This document shows positions 23,574 to 32,415 of a stretch of 64,000 bases of DNA, one piece after another. The stretch comes from Mesorhizobium sp. B2-1-8. GTDB taxonomy: Bacteria > Pseudomonadota > Alphaproteobacteria > Rhizobiales > Rhizobiaceae. How positions within the stretch are numbered: the first letter of the stretch is position 1; the number at the start of each line of letters is the position of its first letter. The notes below the pieces were generated by a model. It did not search any database, was not told where the DNA came from, and saw nothing but the letters and a program-made list of their open reading frames with translations. A program made the translations under genes and the position numbers. The stretch is taken from positions 2,721,501 to 2,785,500 of the forward strand of contig NZ_CP083952.1 in NCBI RefSeq assembly GCF_006442545.2. The letters run 5' to 3'.

Positions 23574-25721
23574 GTGTTGTCGGAGCGACCTTTGCAATCA
23601 TCCCTGCTCTCGTTGCCGCAACAACACGCTCCGGAGGTGATGCAATATGCGCCGGAGCCGCCACCGGCCGCGTCCTATCCATCCTCGACCGTCGAACTGG
23701 GTGACCTGAAGCGCATATTGGTGCGCCGCCGTTTCCTGATCCTCGCCACAGCCGCGCTGCTGACCCTTGGAGCGCTGCTCTATGGATTGTTCACGCCGGC
23801 GCTCTACAGCTCGGTGGCGGAGATCATCGTCGATCCGCAGGACTTGCAGGTGGTCACCAACGATGTCAATCCGAGCCGCGTTCCGCCCGATGGCGGCATC
23901 ACCATGGTGGAAAGCCAGGTCGCCGTCGTCCAGTCGAGCAGCGTGTTGCTCAGGGCTATCGCGGCGACCGACCTGACCAAGGATCCGGAATTCAACGGAC
24001 AGGGCGGGTTGTTGAGCCATTTGCTCGGCGGCGTGCTGGGCTCGGGTTCGGCCGAAACCGACAGGACGGGCAAGACGCTCGATGCGCTGCGCCGGCGGTT
24101 GGCGGTCAAGCGGGCCGACAAGGTGCTGGTCCTCGACGTGATCGTCACCGCCAAGAGCGCCGACAAGGCGGCGAAGCTCGCCAATGCCATCGCGCAGGCC
24201 TACCTGACGGACCAGGCCGCCGCGCGCGCCAAGATGGCCACGGACGCTTCCGACTCCATCACCGCGCGGCTGGACGAGCAGCGCAAGCGCGTCCAGCAGG
24301 CCGAGAATGCGGTCGAGGCCTACAAGTCCGCCCACAACATGGTGATGGCCGCGGGCAATCTGGTCAGCGACCAGGAACTGACCGAGATCAACACGCAGCT
24401 CGCGGCCGCGCAGAGCCGCACGGTCGCGCTGAAGGCGCAGGTCGACCAGTTGCGCCGGCCCGGCGGCGCGCCGGACGCGACCTCGGAAGCGATGCGCTCG
24501 GCGGTGATTTCGAGCCTGCGGGCGCAGGAGGCGACGCTGGTCGACCAGGTCTCCCAGCTCGGCACGGAACTCGGGCCGCGCCATCCCTCGATGATGGCGG
24601 CCCAGCAGCAATTGCGCGACACGCGCGCGCTCATCGCGCGCGAACTCGGCCGCATCGGCGCCGCCGCCGAAACCGACTACGAACGGGCGCTGGCCAACCA
24701 GCAGGCGCTGGAGGCCAAGGTCGCGGGCTTGAAGAGCAAGTCGCTCGACACCGACCAGGCCTCGGTCAAGCTGCGCGAACTGCAGCGCGATCTCGAGGCG
24801 TTGCGCTCCGTCTACGCCACCTATCTGCAGCGGGCGCAGGAAACGCGCGAGCAGGTGAATGTCGACAGCACCAATGCGCGCATCATCTCCAACGCCATGC
24901 CGGCGCTGAAGAAGAGCTGGCCGCCGCTCGGGCTGCTCGTGTTCGGCGCGTTTTTCGGCGGGCTGGGGCTGGGCACCGGCCTGGCGCTGATCACGGAATA
25001 TTCATCGCCGACGGTGCTTTCCAGCGCGCAGATGCAATCGGCCATCGATGCGCCGGTTGTGGGCGTGCTGCCGGCAAAATCGGCGCGCCGCCGCTGGTGG
25101 CCTTTCGGCAGCGCCGCCACGCCGGCCGGACAGAAGATGGACGCCGTCGCCGGACTGGCGCTGAGACGCCTGTTCTCCTCCAGCCAGCGTCCGCCGAACT
25201 GGCCGCTGGTGCCGTCCATCCTGGTGACGTCGGCGCCAGAGGACGCCGCGCAACGGGGCCGGGTGGCGCGCCTGCTGGCCAACGCGGCGGCTGCCAGGGG
25301 CAGCCGTGTCCTGTTCATCGACACCAATGCCGGCAAGGGCCAGAAGGAACCGCAGCCGGGCCTGCTCGACGTGCTGCGCGGCGAATATGCCTTCGAGGCG
25401 CTGAGCCAGCATGCGCCCGGCAGCAACGTCGCGGTTCTGGGCAAGGGGCGGCCAAAGGCTGCCTTCTCCGAGGCGCAGGGCGTCTATTTCACGCAGCATA
25501 TGCTGGCCCAGGCGAGCCGCAATTTCGAACTCGTCGTCGTCGACGGCGGTGCTCTGGCCGACAATCTCAACGCCTCGCCGCTGGTCGCCATGGTCGACGA
25601 GATCGTGCTCGTCGCCACGCTCAACGCGACGCCGATGCGCGACGTCGCGGCGGCCTCGCAGGCCATTTCCGTCATGGGGCGGCTGCCGACCGCCGCCCTG
25701 CTGGTCGACGAGGCGGCCTGA
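23574..25721 (+). CDS. Wzz/ExoP-like polysaccharide co-polymerase with degenerate kinase domain
   Basis: A 715-residue inner-membrane chain-length/export protein. The Wzz domain is residues 40-150 with TM1 near 53-73 (FLILATAALLTLGALLYGLF), then a long periplasmic coiled coil (about 215-440), the Pro-rich segment before TM2 (PALKKSWPPLGLLVFGAFFG) and a cytoplasmic ATPase-like domain (about 545-715). In the latter the Walker A loop is replaced (LVTSAPEDAAQRGRVARLLA, no GxGKT), Walker A-prime reads VLFIDTNAG, and the C-terminal Tyr cluster is absent, so it is probably not an active tyrosine kinase. The GTG at 23574 is chosen with GGGG 8 nt upstream; ATG at 23640 is an alternative. The polymerase gene follows by 1 bp. 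Confidence 0.9.
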   Translation: MLSERPLQSSLLSLPQQHAPEVMQYAPEPPPAASYPSSTVELGDLKRILVRRRFLILATAALLTLGALLYGLFTPALYSSVAEIIVDPQDLQVVTNDVNPSRVPPDGGITMVESQVAVVQSSSVLLRAIAATDLTKDPEFNGQGGLLSHLLGGVLGSGSAETDRTGKTLDALRRRLAVKRADKVLVLDVIVTAKSADKAAKLANAIAQAYLTDQAAARAKMATDASDSITARLDEQRKRVQQAENAVEAYKSAHNMVMAAGNLVSDQELTEINTQLAAAQSRTVALKAQVDQLRRPGGAPDATSEAMRSAVISSLRAQEATLVDQVSQLGTELGPRHPSMMAAQQQLRDTRALIARELGRIGAAAETDYERALANQQALEAKVAGLKSKSLDTDQASVKLRELQRDLEALRSVYATYLQRAQETREQVNVDSTNARIISNAMPALKKSWPPLGLLVFGAFFGGLGLGTGLALITEYSSPTVLSSAQMQSAIDAPVVGVLPAKSARRRWWPFGSAATPAGQKMDAVAGLALRRLFSSSQRPPNWPLVPSILVTSAPEDAAQRGRVARLLANAAAARGSRVLFIDTNAGKGQKEPQPGLLDVLRGEYAFEALSQHAPGSNVAVLGKGRPKAAFSEAQGVYFTQHMLAQASRNFELVVVDGGALADNLNASPLVAMVDEIVLVATLNATPMRDVAAASQAISVMGRLPTAALLVDEAA

Positions 25722-25722
25722 C

Positions 25723-27057
25723 ATGGTTGCCATCCGGCCCGCCACTCCGGCGGCCGGCTGGGCCGGCCAGGGTCAAGCCGTGGCCGCGCCTCGCGGCGGC
25801 AATTCCCTCGATTGGGTGACCGGCTACGGCCTGGTCGCCGCGGTGGCGCTGCTGTTCGGCATTTCGGGCGGCATGCTGTGGCTGGTGGGCTACAATTACG
25901 ACGGCCTGATCGGCAATCCAGCCACCAAGATCCATCCCTCCACCTATCTGCTCGTGCTGATGTTTGCCTGGCGCGCCTGCACGTTCGGCAACCCGGTCGG
26001 CTACACGCTGGCCATCGCCGACAGGCGGCCGGCCAGCGCGCTGATGGCCGTGATGTCGGTCATGCTCCTGGTCGTCGTTATCGTCAGGCAGCGTCCCGGC
26101 ATGGCCGGCATGATCGACACCTTCGTGGCGCCGGCGCTGCTGGCGATGATGCTGGCCGAGGCCGACGAAAAGACATTCGCCCGCATGCAGACCGTCGTTC
26201 ACACGGTCATGACCGTGAACGGACTGCTCGCACTGTTCGAGTTCGCCACCAAGACGCTGATCTTTCCCTATCGGCTCGACGGCGTGGTGTTCATGAACGA
26301 CCTGCGCTCGACTGCCCTCCAGGGCCATCCGCTGTCCAATGCCACGATCACCTCGATCTACGTACTGGCGCTGCTTTCTGGCTCGCGGTCGCTGTCCATG
26401 CCGCTGCGGCTCGGGCTGATCGGCCTGCAATGCGCGGCGCTGGTCGCCTTTGGCGGGCGCTCGGCGATGGTGACGACGATCGTGCTCGGCGGTTGCTACC
26501 TGCTCCTCCAAGGCCTGCGCACCTTGCGCGCGGGGCGTGTCAACCTGCTTGGCGCCGCACTTGGCCTCATCCTTGCCGCGCTGGTGCCGGTCGTTATCGT
26601 GCTCGCCGCTTCCTATGGCTTTTTCGACGCGCTGCTCGAGCGCTTCGTCTCGGACTCCGGCAGCGCCAATGCCCGCGTCGAGATGTTCGACCTGTTCAAA
26701 CATTTCGAACTGCGCGACCTGATCATCGGCCCAGATATCGATCTCATTGAAAGCCTGCGCCGCATCAACGGCCTCGAACAGGGGATCGAGAATCCGATCA
26801 TCCGTCTGGTCCTCTATCAGGGCGCCTTCTTCACCCTGTTGTTGTTTTTCAGCTTCGTGCTGTTCATGCACGAAGTGGCGCGCCGCTGCCATCCTGGCAT
26901 CTGGCTGCCGATGCTGGGCTGGCTGATCCTGCTCAACACCTCCGAAAGCCTGGCGTCCAAGACAACGCTGATGACCAAGTTCGTGGTGATCGCGCTGGCG
27001 CTCTACAGGCCGGTGAAAGTGGGGTTGCGGCGGCCGGCGCAAGCGCGGCGCGCGTAG
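25723..27057 (+). CDS. VpsF-like polysaccharide polymerase (Wzy type)
   Basis: A 444-residue membrane protein with about ten to twelve segments, similar to VpsF/O-antigen ligase-polymerase proteins that join lipid-linked repeat units in the periplasm. A long periplasmic loop lies near 310-350 (SGSANARVEMFDLFKHFELR), followed by the conserved LIIGPDIDLIESLRRINGLE and NPIIRLVLYQG. GGRSAMVTTIVLGG is the typical Wzy Gly-Arg-Ser motif. The ATG is 1 bp after the Wzz stop, so the two are co-translated. Chain length would be set by the preceding protein. Confidence 0.85.
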   Translation: MVAIRPATPAAGWAGQGQAVAAPRGGNSLDWVTGYGLVAAVALLFGISGGMLWLVGYNYDGLIGNPATKIHPSTYLLVLMFAWRACTFGNPVGYTLAIADRRPASALMAVMSVMLLVVVIVRQRPGMAGMIDTFVAPALLAMMLAEADEKTFARMQTVVHTVMTVNGLLALFEFATKTLIFPYRLDGVVFMNDLRSTALQGHPLSNATITSIYVLALLSGSRSLSMPLRLGLIGLQCAALVAFGGRSAMVTTIVLGGCYLLLQGLRTLRAGRVNLLGAALGLILAALVPVVIVLAASYGFFDALLERFVSDSGSANARVEMFDLFKHFELRDLIIGPDIDLIESLRRINGLEQGIENPIIRLVLYQGAFFTLLLFFSFVLFMHEVARRCHPGIWLPMLGWLILLNTSESLASKTTLMTKFVVIALALYRPVKVGLRRPAQARRA

Positions 27058-27065
27058 CGCTTTCT

Positions 27066-28334
27066 CTACTCCGGCATCCTCAACCCAAGCGCCTCGACCA
27101 TCGCCGGGTCCAGCGCCCGCGTCTTGTCGTCCATCATGCCCATGCCGTCGAAGAGGTCCCAGAAGGCCCAGGGGAAGCCTGATGCCTCGGCGCTCTGCCT
27201 GACATCGGAAATGTAGCGGGCGCGGTCGGGGTTGGGGGCGGCGACATAGCGGGCGTCGGTGCGCAGCGCGCCGAATTCGCCCATGATGACGCGCTGCGGC
27301 GCGATGCCGTGGCTGTCGGCCCAGTCGCGCGCCTGGCCGATATATTTGTCGACGAACCAGCGGTCGGGCCTGGCGTCGAAATAGACCTTCAGCACGCGTT
27401 CGGTTTCCTCGTAGGCGGCCTGCTTGTCCGCTTCGGAGGTTTCGGTGTCCTGAGCCATGCGCGCCCTGACCGAGGCCAGCGTCTGTTCCAGCGAACCGGT
27501 GGAGGCCGGCCATGGCACGTTGTTGAGCGCGCGGTAGACCGGTTCACGCATCCAGGGCGCGCCCTGATGGCTGAACAGATAGGGCTCGTAGAAATGGAAG
27601 GTGAACAGGATCGGCTCGAAGGCCGCCAGCGGCTCCGGGTCGAGCGCGGCGAGCCCGCTCACCATCGAGCCGCAGCCGCCGGTGACGACAAGCGGCAAGG
27701 CCCGGGATGATGCCCTGGCCGCCGTCAAAAGGGCCGTCTGGACGTTCGACCAGACGTTGGAGGAGCAGGATTGCGGCGGTTCGTTGACCGGTTCCAGCGC
27801 CACCATGCCCTGTGCGAACCGCTGCAGCCGGCCGGCAAGCGTGCCGACCAGCGCACGATAGGCTTCGAATTCCGGCGCGGCGGTGCTGGAGACCATGCGG
27901 TCTGGATTCCAGTAGTGGGTTGCGCCGTTGGCCTGCACGTTGACGATGATGCCGAGATCCGCATCGATGACGGCCGCCACGGCATCGTCCAGCATCGTCA
28001 GCAATTTTGCGTGCGTGGCGGCGTCGGCGGCCAGGAACGGGCCGGGATCGACCGGCAGGCGGATGAAATCGAGCCCGGTCTGGCGCAGCCGGCGAAGGTC
28101 GCCCGGTGTCGGCACCGGCCGCTGCGACTGGAAGGGCGGCCAGGCATAGTCGGTGCGCGGTGCGGGAAACTCACGCGTCAGCGCGAACCAGGGCCAGGCG
28201 TTGACGCCGCGGCGAAAGCGCCATTCGCCGGTGGCGGCGAGCGCGGGCGGTGCGGCGGAAAGGGCGGCGGTGGCGGGCACCAGCGCCGTCGACAGCGCGG
28301 TCCTCAGCAGCCGCCGTCGCGACCAGCCCGTCAT
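27066..28334 (-). CDS. Secreted glycoside hydrolase family 5 (cellulase-like)
   Basis: A 422-residue exported (beta/alpha)8 hydrolase. The N-terminus is a Tat-like signal (SRRRLLRTALSTALVPATAA). Catalytic pair: acid/base Glu185 in LEPVNEP and nucleophile Glu353 in IMGEFG; HFY (247-249) and a final WAFWD complete the GH5 pattern. It probably trims or modifies the locus polysaccharide in the periplasm, as many EPS loci carry a hydrolase. It overlaps the following gene in the operon (GT, 28331) by 4 bp and is convergent with the polymerase gene. Confidence 0.88.
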   Translation of the reverse strand: MTGWSRRRLLRTALSTALVPATAALSAAPPALAATGEWRFRRGVNAWPWFALTREFPAPRTDYAWPPFQSQRPVPTPGDLRRLRQTGLDFIRLPVDPGPFLAADAATHAKLLTMLDDAVAAVIDADLGIIVNVQANGATHYWNPDRMVSSTAAPEFEAYRALVGTLAGRLQRFAQGMVALEPVNEPPQSCSSNVWSNVQTALLTAARASSRALPLVVTGGCGSMVSGLAALDPEPLAAFEPILFTFHFYEPYLFSHQGAPWMREPVYRALNNVPWPASTGSLEQTLASVRARMAQDTETSEADKQAAYEETERVLKVYFDARPDRWFVDKYIGQARDWADSHGIAPQRVIMGEFGALRTDARYVAAPNPDRARYISDVRQSAEASGFPWAFWDLFDGMGMMDDKTRALDPAMVEALGLRMPE

Positions 28335-29500
28335 ACGGCGCCGGGAGAGGGGCGGTCGACCGGTACGGGGCCGGCGGCGCCCACGCCCAGAAGCCGGTAG
28401 GCTTCGGTTTCATAGGCAAGCAGGACATCGTCCCAGCGGAAGACTTCATTGGCGCGGGCCCTGGCGGCCTCGCCGCAGGTCTTGACCAGGGTGTCATCCT
28501 CCAGCGCCTGTTGCATGCGTTCGGCGCAGTTACGCGCGTCGGTGAAATAGATGGCGGCCGCACCCGCGGTCCATCTGTTATAGGGGTTGTCGTGGGCGAT
28601 CACCATGTTGCCGGCGGCCAGCGCCTCGACCAGCGACGGGTTGGTGCCGCCGACGGTGTGGCCATGCAGATAGGCGCGCGCGTGAAAACGCAGCGCCTTC
28701 ACCGCCGCCTGGTCGTAAATGGCGCCGGCCAGCACGACCGAGGCGTTGGCCGCGTTGCGGACGGCGACATGATAGGGAATTTCAGGGGAAAGCGTGCCCA
28801 GCACCACCAGCTTCATGTCGCGCTTCTGGCTGCAGAAGGCCTCGACGATGGGCAGGATGTTATTGTCGGGCTCGATGCGCGCGATCGAAATCAGGTATTT
28901 GCCGGGCTCGAGGCCGAGCGCGCGCACCGGCGCCTCCGGTGCCGATGTCACCGGGTCGGCCCCATAGGTGATGGTGGCGATTGCGTTGCGCGGCCGGCGC
29001 GTCGCCAGGTGATCGGCGATGACGGGATGGTCGGCGACCAGACGGTGCGAGGCCCAGGCGCCGATCCATTCGTTGAGCCAGAACCATGTGCGCGCAGCCA
29101 CGCCCCATTTGGGCCGGCGCCACTCGATGCCGTCCATGTTGGTGATGATCCTGCGCCGCATCAGCCTCAGCCAGGTCAGGAAGACCGCGCCATTATAGCC
29201 GAGCACCAGGCAGACGCCGGGCCGGCGGGCGGCGTCGAGCACGCATTGCCAGTCGAATTCCAGCGTTGCGCGCGGGCCTTTCGAGGCGACCTGGACATGG
29301 ATGAGCTCGATGCCTTTCCAGATGTCGACGCGCACCCTCTGGTCGACCCGGTCGACCTCTTCCTGGCAGTAGACGCCGACCTTCCAGCCGCGCCCGACAA
29401 GAAACAGCGCCAGCTTCTCGGCGAAGGTCTCAAAGCCGCCATGGGCGGCGGGAATGCCGCGCGTCCCGAGGATCAGGATGGTGGGCGCTTCCGGTTTCAT
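28331..29500 (-). CDS. Glycosyltransferase family 1/4 with DUF1972 N-terminal domain
   Basis: A 389-residue GT-B glycosyltransferase. The N-terminal DUF1972 domain begins ILILGTRGIPAAHGGFETFA, as in rhamnosyltransferases of the RfaB/GT4 type. The C-terminal nucleotide-sugar domain has KYLISIARIEPDNNI, then HARAYLHGHTVGGTNPSLVE with the EX7E-like Glu near 310, consistent with a retaining enzyme. The start at 29500 (MKPEAPT) fits the family; an upstream frame remains open (ATGs at 29581 and further), so the N-terminus is unsure. It is the first gene of the minus-strand pair with the GH5 hydrolase. Confidence 0.88.
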   Translation of the reverse strand: MKPEAPTILILGTRGIPAAHGGFETFAEKLALFLVGRGWKVGVYCQEEVDRVDQRVRVDIWKGIELIHVQVASKGPRATLEFDWQCVLDAARRPGVCLVLGYNGAVFLTWLRLMRRRIITNMDGIEWRRPKWGVAARTWFWLNEWIGAWASHRLVADHPVIADHLATRRPRNAIATITYGADPVTSAPEAPVRALGLEPGKYLISIARIEPDNNILPIVEAFCSQKRDMKLVVLGTLSPEIPYHVAVRNAANASVVLAGAIYDQAAVKALRFHARAYLHGHTVGGTNPSLVEALAAGNMVIAHDNPYNRWTAGAAAIYFTDARNCAERMQQALEDDTLVKTCGEAARARANEVFRWDDVLLAYETEAYRLLGVGAAGPVPVDRPSPGAV

Positions 29501-29926
29501 GGCTGCTGGCGCTTTCAAATCCGCTCGATTCCGCAATGCGCGGGCCGTCCCGTCTGGAAACCACAGCCCAGCGATATCCATGCCAGGCTCAGTTCCGCCC
29601 ATCATCGCACCGGGGTGTAAAATATTTCTTCCAACGGCCGGAGTTGTTTCACTATCGGTCAACTATCCCGGCGTATGTGTATCGAAACAAGGCAATGCCG
29701 CAAGCTGGCGACCAGCAGACGGTCAGATCAGGGCCGGCATGATCCTTGCTCGTGGACTTCTGTGCGCCACACCGGCGGAGGACGTGCAGCATTGGTATGG
29801 TGATCGAGGTTCCACATCCGCTCGCCACCATGCTGGCAACAAGTGAAGTCCAAAGGGGTATTGGGCTTGAAGTCTCCAGTCGCCTGATCCGTCAGGTGGC
29901 GGAATCGTCACCACCCTGACAGAAAG
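29501..29926. promoter_or_regulatory. Divergent intergenic region between two glycosyltransferase genes
   Basis: About 425 bp, divergent. Contains AT-rich AAAATATTTCTTCC near 29620 and GGTGATGACGA-type repeats, but no operator I can define. If the DUF1972 gene starts further upstream (29581 or 29662), the gap is shorter. Confidence 0.45.
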
Positions 29927-31108
29927 ATGCATGTGAATATGCGGATTGCCTGCATCCATCAGGGCTATGAACTCTATGGTTCCGACCGCAGCTTCGCGGA
30001 GAGCGTGGCCGCGCTGCGCGCCGCGTTTCCGTCAGCCGACATCGAAGTGGTCCTGCCGCGCGGCGGACCGATCACACAGATCCTCGAACCGCATGCGACC
30101 CGGATCGTCTTCGAGCCGCTGTGGGTGCTGAGGCGCCAGGCCATCGCGCGCCTTGCCACCATCGAGATGGTGCGGCTGCCGGTCGCGGTGCTGAGGGCCT
30201 GGCGGCGGCTCAGGGATTGCGATCTCACCTATGTCAACACCTCGATCGTGGCCGACTACGCGCTGGCCGCGCGCCTTCTGCCGCAGAAGGCCGTGCTGCA
30301 CATCCACGAAATTCCCGAAGGCGCCATGCGCAGGATCCTCGTCGGCCTGATGCACTGGAGCCATGCCGATCTCATCTTCAACTCGCGCGCCACCCGCGCC
30401 GCGTTTGGCGACCCCGGATCCGCGCGGTCCTATGTGGTCTATAATGGCGTTGCCGGCCCGATCGCCGCCGAACCGATGACTTATGACGGCAAGCGCCCGC
30501 TCAAGGTGCTGCTGCTTGGCCGCATCAACAGGATCAAGGGCCAGGAAGTGCTTCTGGAGGCGATCGCTTCGCTGCCGGCGGAACTCAAGTCGAGGATCGA
30601 GGTGCGGCTGGTCGGCGGCGCCTTCGAAAGCGTCGAACGCGAGCACGCGCTCGCCGAACTGGTCGAGACCATGGGGCTCACCGGACGTGTCAGCGTGCTG
30701 CCCTTCATCCCCGACCCGTCCGAGCATTATCGCTGGGCCGATATCGTCACCGTACCGTCGCGGCGTCCGGAATCGCTCGGCCGTGTCGCCATCGAGGCGA
30801 TGGCCTATGGCCGGCCGCCGCTGGTGTCGGCGATCGGCGGGCTGGTCGAAGTGGTCGCCGACGGCGAAACGGGTTGGCATGTTCCGCCCGGCGATGCCGC
30901 CGCGCTCGCCGGCAAACTCGAGGAAATCATCCTGCATCCCCAGGCCTGGCGCTCCTTTGTCGCCGCCGGACGCGCGCGCTACGAGGCGGTCTTCAGCGAG
31001 CCGGTCGCGGCGGCGGCGATCGCGGCAATAGCCGCGGACAAGCTGAAGGCAATCATCGCCAAGCCGGGCCGGACGGCAACCGCCCGCCAGGCGGAGACAC
31101 GGCCGTGA
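29927..31108 (+). CDS. Glycosyltransferase family 4
   Basis: A 393-residue GT-B enzyme. The N-terminal acceptor half starts MRIACIHQGYELYGSDRSFA, as in GT4 proteins (G..GGxE position changed to YGSD). The donor half has LKVLLLGRINRIKGQEVLLE, then RWADIVTVPSRRPESLGRVA with the EX7E region (ES...IEAMAYGRP) and GLVEVVADGETGWHVPPGD, diagnostic of the family. The C-terminal tail is Ala-rich. Its stop overlaps the GTG start of the flippase by 4 bp. It very likely adds one sugar of the repeat unit before flipping. Confidence 0.92.
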   Translation: MHVNMRIACIHQGYELYGSDRSFAESVAALRAAFPSADIEVVLPRGGPITQILEPHATRIVFEPLWVLRRQAIARLATIEMVRLPVAVLRAWRRLRDCDLTYVNTSIVADYALAARLLPQKAVLHIHEIPEGAMRRILVGLMHWSHADLIFNSRATRAAFGDPGSARSYVVYNGVAGPIAAEPMTYDGKRPLKVLLLGRINRIKGQEVLLEAIASLPAELKSRIEVRLVGGAFESVEREHALAELVETMGLTGRVSVLPFIPDPSEHYRWADIVTVPSRRPESLGRVAIEAMAYGRPPLVSAIGGLVEVVADGETGWHVPPGDAAALAGKLEEIILHPQAWRSFVAAGRARYEAVFSEPVAAAAIAAIAADKLKAIIAKPGRTATARQAETRP

Positions 31109-32406
31109 AACTCCCTGGCCATCTGGTGCGCCGCCTCATGCTGATGATCGGCGGCGAGGCGATGCAGAGCGGCTTCCACTTTGCCCTCAACATCGCGCTG
31201 CTGCACATGCTGTCGGCGCAAGGCTACGGCCTCTTCGCCATCGGCATGGTAATGGGCGGTGTCGGCCTGTCCTATATCAGGTCGCTCACCGCCGTTCCCG
31301 CCTCGATATGGATGGGCAAGAGCACCAACAGCGCCGGCGTCGACGCCTATGACGTGGCCTTCGGGACGGCGGCGCTGGTCGTTGCATTGCTGATGGCCGT
31401 CGGCACGGCGATCGTGATGCATCTCTTGGGCGATCCCAGCGGAATTGCCGCCGGCTGCTTCGTCGGCGCATGGTCGCTGCGCAGCCACATGCGCACGGCC
31501 TTCTTCGCGCGCCGCCAACAAGTGATCGTCTCCATCAGCGATGCCGCCTTCACGATCGCCGGCATCGTCATGGCCGGCCTGGCGATCTGGCTGGCCAGGG
31601 ATGCGCTGCAGTCCGTGTTCTCCGCACTCGCGGCGGCCAATCTGTTTGGCATATTCGTCCTGGTCCGGCTGGCTCGCCGCACGATGCGCATCAGCTTCCG
31701 CATGCCGACGCGGCGGCGCTACGCAAAGCTCTGGTCCCAGCTCTGCTGGTCGGCATTCAGCGCCACCACAACCAACATCCAGGGCCAATGCCTGGCGCTG
31801 CTGGTCGCGGGCATTGCCGGGCCGGCCGCCTATGCGCCGCTGGCGGCGGTGCTCGTGCTGTTCGCGCCGCTGCGCATCATCAGCCTCGCCTTCGTGAACA
31901 TGACGCAACCGGAACTGGCCAAGCTGATGCGCAACAACGAAACGCGCCGTGTCTGGGCGCAGGCGAAGCTGTGGGCTGTCGTCATGGGGCTCGGCGCGGT
32001 GGCCTATGGATGCGCCATCATGTTTGTCCTGCCCATGATAAAATCCCAGGCTCTCCAGGATGCGTCGGTGGGGTTCATCGGGCTTTTCGTGACCGCGAAT
32101 TTCGTCCCGATCATGCTCTATATCATGCCCCGCATCGTGCTCGAGATAATGGGCGACTTCCGCATCGTCGCCTTCATTACCCTCGGCGGCGCCATCGTCG
32201 GGCTGGCGTCGATCGCGATCCTGCTGTCGATCGCCTCCCCCCCGTGGGCGCTGCTGGGTTCGGCGGTCTCCGAGATATTCGTGCTCGTGGCATCATGGTA
32301 TTTCATGCATCACCGCATGTGGAACATCGAACACCCGGATCAGCAGCACGACAGCCGGCTGGGCTCCTGGCGGCGGGCGGTTTCGTTCGCCGCGGCAAGA
32401 CGATAG
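31105..32406 (+). CDS. Polysaccharide flippase (Wzx-like)
   Basis: A 433-residue multi-pass membrane protein (about twelve segments) of the MOP/MATE-like polysaccharide transporter group that flips lipid-linked repeat units across the inner membrane. The N-terminal helix MLMIGGEAMQSGFHFALNIA and LRSHMRTAFFARRQ loop fit the family, and Lys/Arg in the third helix pair line the pore in relatives. The GTG start overlaps the preceding GT4 stop (GTGA). The first acyltransferase gene begins 9 bp after the stop. No clear catalytic motif exists in this class; the call rests on topology and context. Confidence 0.85.
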   Translation: MKLPGHLVRRLMLMIGGEAMQSGFHFALNIALLHMLSAQGYGLFAIGMVMGGVGLSYIRSLTAVPASIWMGKSTNSAGVDAYDVAFGTAALVVALLMAVGTAIVMHLLGDPSGIAAGCFVGAWSLRSHMRTAFFARRQQVIVSISDAAFTIAGIVMAGLAIWLARDALQSVFSALAAANLFGIFVLVRLARRTMRISFRMPTRRRYAKLWSQLCWSAFSATTTNIQGQCLALLVAGIAGPAAYAPLAAVLVLFAPLRIISLAFVNMTQPELAKLMRNNETRRVWAQAKLWAVVMGLGAVAYGCAIMFVLPMIKSQALQDASVGFIGLFVTANFVPIMLYIMPRIVLEIMGDFRIVAFITLGGAIVGLASIAILLSIASPPWALLGSAVSEIFVLVASWYFMHHRMWNIEHPDQQHDSRLGSWRRAVSFAAARR

Positions 32407-32415
32407 GAGAGGGAT

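Noticed and set aside
25672..27513. Long minus-strand frame opposite the polymerase and the end of GH5
   Set aside because: It is antisense to two clear genes and its translation is Gln/Arg/His-rich with no motif; a shadow in high-GC DNA.
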